Shown here piece after piece: positions 61,323 to 64,000 of a DNA stretch of 64,000 bases. Source of the DNA: DASYTH01 sp035762905 (GTDB lineage: Bacteria; Actinomycetota; Actinomycetes; Mycobacteriales; Pseudonocardiaceae). Every line of letters begins with the position of its first letter. The first letter of the stretch is position 1. Below the pieces are notes generated by a model, which worked only from the letters and a program-made list of their open reading frames with translations, had not been told where the DNA came from and searched no databases. A program made the translations under genes and the position numbers. The stretch lies in the NCBI RefSeq assembly GCF_035762905.1, contig NZ_DASUCC010000144.1, positions 1 to 64,000 on the forward strand, given 5' to 3'.

Positions 61323-62627
61323 TTGCCTTCCGCCACCCCACGTCGGGCGTTCGTGATCTGGTCGATGGCGGTCATGGTCTACGTCGCCGCGGTGTTCCAC
61401 CGGACCTCCCTCGGCGTGGCGAGCCTGGACGCCGCCGACCGGTTCGGCGTCGGACCGACGGCGCTCGGCGCGTTCACCGTGCTGCAGATCGGTCTCTACG
61501 CGCTGATGCAGGTTCCGACCGGTCTCCTGGTCGACCACTTCGGGCCGCGCCGCGTGCTCACCGCTGCCGCCGTCCTCATGGGAACCGGCCAGCTGCTGTT
61601 CGCCCTCGCCGCCTCCTACCCGCTCGGCCTGCTGGCCCGGGCCGTGCTCGGGGTCGGCGACGCGATGACGTTCGTGAGCGTGCTTCGCCTGGTGGCCGCC
61701 CACTTCCCGGCCCGGCGCTACGCCGCGCTGACCGCGCTGACCGGAACGCTCGGCGGGGTGGGCAACCTGATCGCCACGGTGCCGCTCGCCCTGCTGCTCG
61801 GCGGGATCGGCTGGACGATCACCTTCGCCGTGGCCGGTGCCGTCACCGTGGCCTACGCCGCCGTGGTCGCGCTGCGGCTGCGGGACGTTCCGGCCGGGAC
61901 GGTCGTGCCGCCGGTGCGGCCGGCCCTGTCCCTGCGCGCGGTGCTCGCCGACGTCGGCCGGTCCTGGCGGGTGCCCGGCACCCGGTTGGGGTTCTGGGTG
62001 CACTTCGCCACCATGGCCGCGCCCGGCGTGCTCGGGCTGCTGTGGGGCTTTCCGTACCTCGTCGAGCAGGGCCTGTCCACCGGAGCGGCCGGGTCGGTGC
62101 TGAGCATGCTGGTGCTCGGGCTGCTGGTCGGCGGCCCACTGATCGGCGTGGTGATCAGCCGCAGGCCCGACTGGCGGATGCCGTTCGTGGTCGGCTACCT
62201 GGCCAGCACCCTGCTCACCTGGCTGGTGCTGCTTGGCTGGCCGGGGGAGCGGGTGCCGGTGGTCGTGCTGGTCGTCGCGTTCGGTTGGCTGTCGGTCGGC
62301 GGCCCGGCGTCGAGCATCTCCTTCGCGCTGGCCCGCGACTACAACCCGCTGCACCGGGTGGGCACGGCAAGCGGCGTGGTGAACGTCGGCGGGTTCGTCG
62401 CGATCACCGCATCGGCGCTCGCGGTGGGGCTGCTGCTCGACCTCACCGGCTCGTTCGGGATCGCGCTGCTGTCCGTGGTCGGGCTCCAGGTGCTCGGCTT
62501 CTGGCGGACCGCCGTGTGGTGGCGCCGGGCACGGGCGGCGGTGTTCGCGGCGCAGGAGCGCGGCGAGGACGTGCCGGTCCGGTTGCGCCAGCGCCGGCGC
62601 TGGGACGTGACCGCCGCCGCGGCCTGA
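61323..62627 (+). CDS. MFS transporter
   Basis: This protein of about 434 residues has 12 predicted helices (FVIWSMAVMVYVAAVFHRTSLGVASLDAADRFGV at the start, GLYALMQVPTGLLVDHFGPRRVL). The start TTG 61323 is favoured because GAGGGAAAGG lies 9 bases before it. GTG 61287 in the same frame sits next to the -10 and has no Shine-Dalgarno. Its closest look is to nitrate/nitrite-type or drug-type MFS. Substrate unknown. It is inserted between dinF and truB. Confidence 0.87.
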   Translation: MPSATPRRAFVIWSMAVMVYVAAVFHRTSLGVASLDAADRFGVGPTALGAFTVLQIGLYALMQVPTGLLVDHFGPRRVLTAAAVLMGTGQLLFALAASYPLGLLARAVLGVGDAMTFVSVLRLVAAHFPARRYAALTALTGTLGGVGNLIATVPLALLLGGIGWTITFAVAGAVTVAYAAVVALRLRDVPAGTVVPPVRPALSLRAVLADVGRSWRVPGTRLGFWVHFATMAAPGVLGLLWGFPYLVEQGLSTGAAGSVLSMLVLGLLVGGPLIGVVISRRPDWRMPFVVGYLASTLLTWLVLLGWPGERVPVVVLVVAFGWLSVGGPASSISFALARDYNPLHRVGTASGVVNVGGFVAITASALAVGLLLDLTGSFGIALLSVVGLQVLGFWRTAVWWRRARAAVFAAQERGEDVPVRLRQRRRWDVTAAAA

Positions 62628-62675
62628 GTGAGCTTGCGCGCGGCGCATCGGGCCGGTCGGGCAAGATATCGGCCC

Positions 62676-63554
62676 GTGCAGCCAGGTCTGATCGTGATCG
62701 ACAAACCGGGCGGGATGACCTCGCACGACGTGGTCGCCCGGGTCCGGCGGATCATGGGTACCCGCAAGGTCGGCCACGCCGGCACGCTCGACCCGATGGC
62801 CACCGGCGTGCTGGTGCTCGGCATCGAGCGGGCCACCAAGCTGCTCGGTCATCTCGCGCTGGACCGCAAGGCGTACCTGGCCACCATCCGGCTCGGCGCC
62901 GCGACCACCACCGACGACGCCGAGGGCGAGTTCCTGTCCACTGTGGACTCCGTGGAATCCGTTGCGGACCAGGACATTCGGGCCGGCATCACCGCGCTCA
63001 CCGGCTCGATCGAGCAGGTGCCGAGCGCGGTCAGCGCGGTCAAGATCGACGGCAAGCGGGCCTACGCCCGGGTCCGGGCCGGTGAGCAGGTGGAGATCCC
63101 GGCCCGCACCGTCGAGGTGGACCGGTTCGACCTGCTGGAGACGCGCCGCCAGCCGGCCGCCATCGACCTGGACGTGCTGGTCGAGTGCTCGTCCGGCACC
63201 TACGTGCGGGCGCTGGCCCGGGATCTCGGCGCCGGCCTCGGCGTCGGCGGGCACCTGACCGCCCTGCGCCGGACCATGGTCGGCCCGTTCGGCCTGACGC
63301 TCGCCCGCACCCTGGACGCACTCGCCGCCGAGCCGGTGCTGTCGCTGGACCTGGACGCCGCCGTGGCCGCCGCCTTCCCGCGCCGCGACGTCGACCGCGA
63401 GCCGGCGCTCGCTCTCGCGCACGGGCAGCGGCTGCCGGCCGGCGGGATCACCGGCACCTACGGGGTGTTCGACCCGGACGGTCACGCCATCGCGCTCGTG
63501 GTGGACGAGGGCCCGGTGGCCCGGCCCCTGGTCGTGCTCTCCCCGGCCGGGTGA
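62676..63554 (+). CDS. truB: tRNA pseudouridine-55 synthase
   Basis: The protein is 292 residues. The catalytic Asp is in KVGHAGTLDPMATGVLVLGI, and IDGKRAYARVRAGE and YVRALARDLG follow, with the C-terminal PUA-like domain. The start is GTG 62676 (VQPGLIVIDKPGG), because homologues begin at this point. It makes pseudouridine in the T-loop of tRNAs. A palindromic rare-codon word occurs at 62934-62948. ribF follows after 15 bases. Confidence 0.96.
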   Translation: MQPGLIVIDKPGGMTSHDVVARVRRIMGTRKVGHAGTLDPMATGVLVLGIERATKLLGHLALDRKAYLATIRLGAATTTDDAEGEFLSTVDSVESVADQDIRAGITALTGSIEQVPSAVSAVKIDGKRAYARVRAGEQVEIPARTVEVDRFDLLETRRQPAAIDLDVLVECSSGTYVRALARDLGAGLGVGGHLTALRRTMVGPFGLTLARTLDALAAEPVLSLDLDAAVAAAFPRRDVDREPALALAHGQRLPAGGITGTYGVFDPDGHAIALVVDEGPVARPLVVLSPAG

Positions 63555-63569
63555 CCGTAGGCTTCGGGT

Positions 63570-64000
63570 GTGCAGCGATGGCGTGGACTCGACAGCCTGC
63601 CGGGGGGCTGGGGCCGCTGCGTGTTGACCATCGGGGTGTTCGACGGCGTGCATCTCGGGCACCAGGAGCTGATCCACCGGGCGGTCTCGATGGCGGGCGA
63701 GCGTGGCCTGCCCAGCGTGCTGCTCACCTTTGATCCACACCCGTCCGAGGTCGTCCGGCCGGGCAGCCATCCGGCCCAGTTGACCACCCTGCGTCGCAAG
63801 GCCGAGTTGGTCGAGCGGCTCGGCATCGACGTGTTCTGCGTACTGCCGTTCACCCCCGAGCTGTCCAAGATGCCCGCCGACGAGTTCGTACACGAGATCC
63901 TGATCGAGAAGCTGCACGTGGCGGCGGTCGTGGTCGGGGAGAACTTCGCCTTCGGCCACCGCGCGCTCGGCAACGTCGACCTGCTCGCCCAACTCGGCCA
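63570..64000 (+). CDS. ribF: riboflavin kinase / FAD synthetase, N-terminal part
   Basis: The frame runs off the window end with 143 residues seen. LTIGVFDGVHLGHQELI holds the nucleotidyltransferase HxGH motif, and LLTFDPHPSEV and VVVGENFAFGHRALGN follow. These belong to the FMN adenylyltransferase domain of RibF; the kinase domain would be downstream. The start is GTG 63570 (VQRWRGLDSLP). It follows truB as in most actinobacteria. Confidence 0.93.
   Translation, partial: MQRWRGLDSLPGGWGRCVLTIGVFDGVHLGHQELIHRAVSMAGERGLPSVLLTFDPHPSEVVRPGSHPAQLTTLRRKAELVERLGIDVFCVLPFTPELSKMPADEFVHEILIEKLHVAAVVVGENFAFGHRALGNVDLLAQLG

Noticed and set aside
61278..63992. Long minus-strand open frame opposite the MFS, truB and ribF genes
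   Set aside because: Its composition is that of an antisense shadow in very GC-rich DNA, with no family motif, and it covers three clear genes.

Overview
The window is very GC-rich, densely packed and full of GTG/TTG starts and 4-base start/stop overlaps. Its gene content points to a filamentous actinomycete, most likely of the Pseudonocardiaceae: TreXYZ trehalose genes, a DUF6292-type protein, GAF-ANTAR and STAS-ATPase regulators, CGNR/ABATE zinc-finger regulators, and a cysG-proS-rimP-nusA-infB-rbfA-nrnA-dinF-truB-ribF order that matches the mycobacterial/actinomycete core. This placement comes from gene content only. No rRNA, tRNA, CRISPR array or insertion sequence was seen. No gene-free stretch exceeds about 290 bases.

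Region 1 (1-5709) is the end of a [NiFe]-hydrogenase operon: the C-terminus of the small subunit, an unrecognised 450-residue protein, an endopeptidase and hypC-D-E-A-B. hypF and the large subunit are not here. Region 2 (5680-11596) holds a coupled nucleotidyltransferase-BON-phosphoesterase trio, a small helical protein, a leftward sodium symporter / small membrane protein / MFS cluster and a 5'-truncated ASCH gene. Region 3 (11852-20264) is malQ-treX-treY-treZ, which turns glycogen or maltodextrin into trehalose.

Region 4 (20406-26367) is accessory: a tyrosine-phosphatase-like gene, a GT9 glycosyltransferase, a decapeptide-repeat protein translationally coupled to a JmjC/cupin oxygenase (the best candidate for an undescribed system), a cysteine-less HesB-like protein, DUF6292, and a STAS-ATPase facing a GAF-ANTAR antiterminator. 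Region 5 (26463-38552) has a large secreted subtilase, a winged-helix regulator, cysG, a CopC protein, a RIO kinase preceded by a 21-codon leader ORF, yaaA, and mtnA coupled to an aldolase-dehydrogenase fusion that suggests a methylthio-/deoxy-pentose salvage shunt.

Region 6 (38660-64000) is the conserved translation block proS ... rimP-nusA-ylxR-infB-DUF503-rbfA-nrnA ... dinF(MATE) ... truB-ribF. It is interrupted by Uma2 and esterase genes after rbfA, and by an MsmK-type ABC ATPase, SIS protein, HxlR, GNAT, tannase, DGPF/YCII and CGNR cassette after nrnA. In that cassette the tannase and DGPF genes share a near-identical promoter that looks like an ECF42 sigma-factor site.
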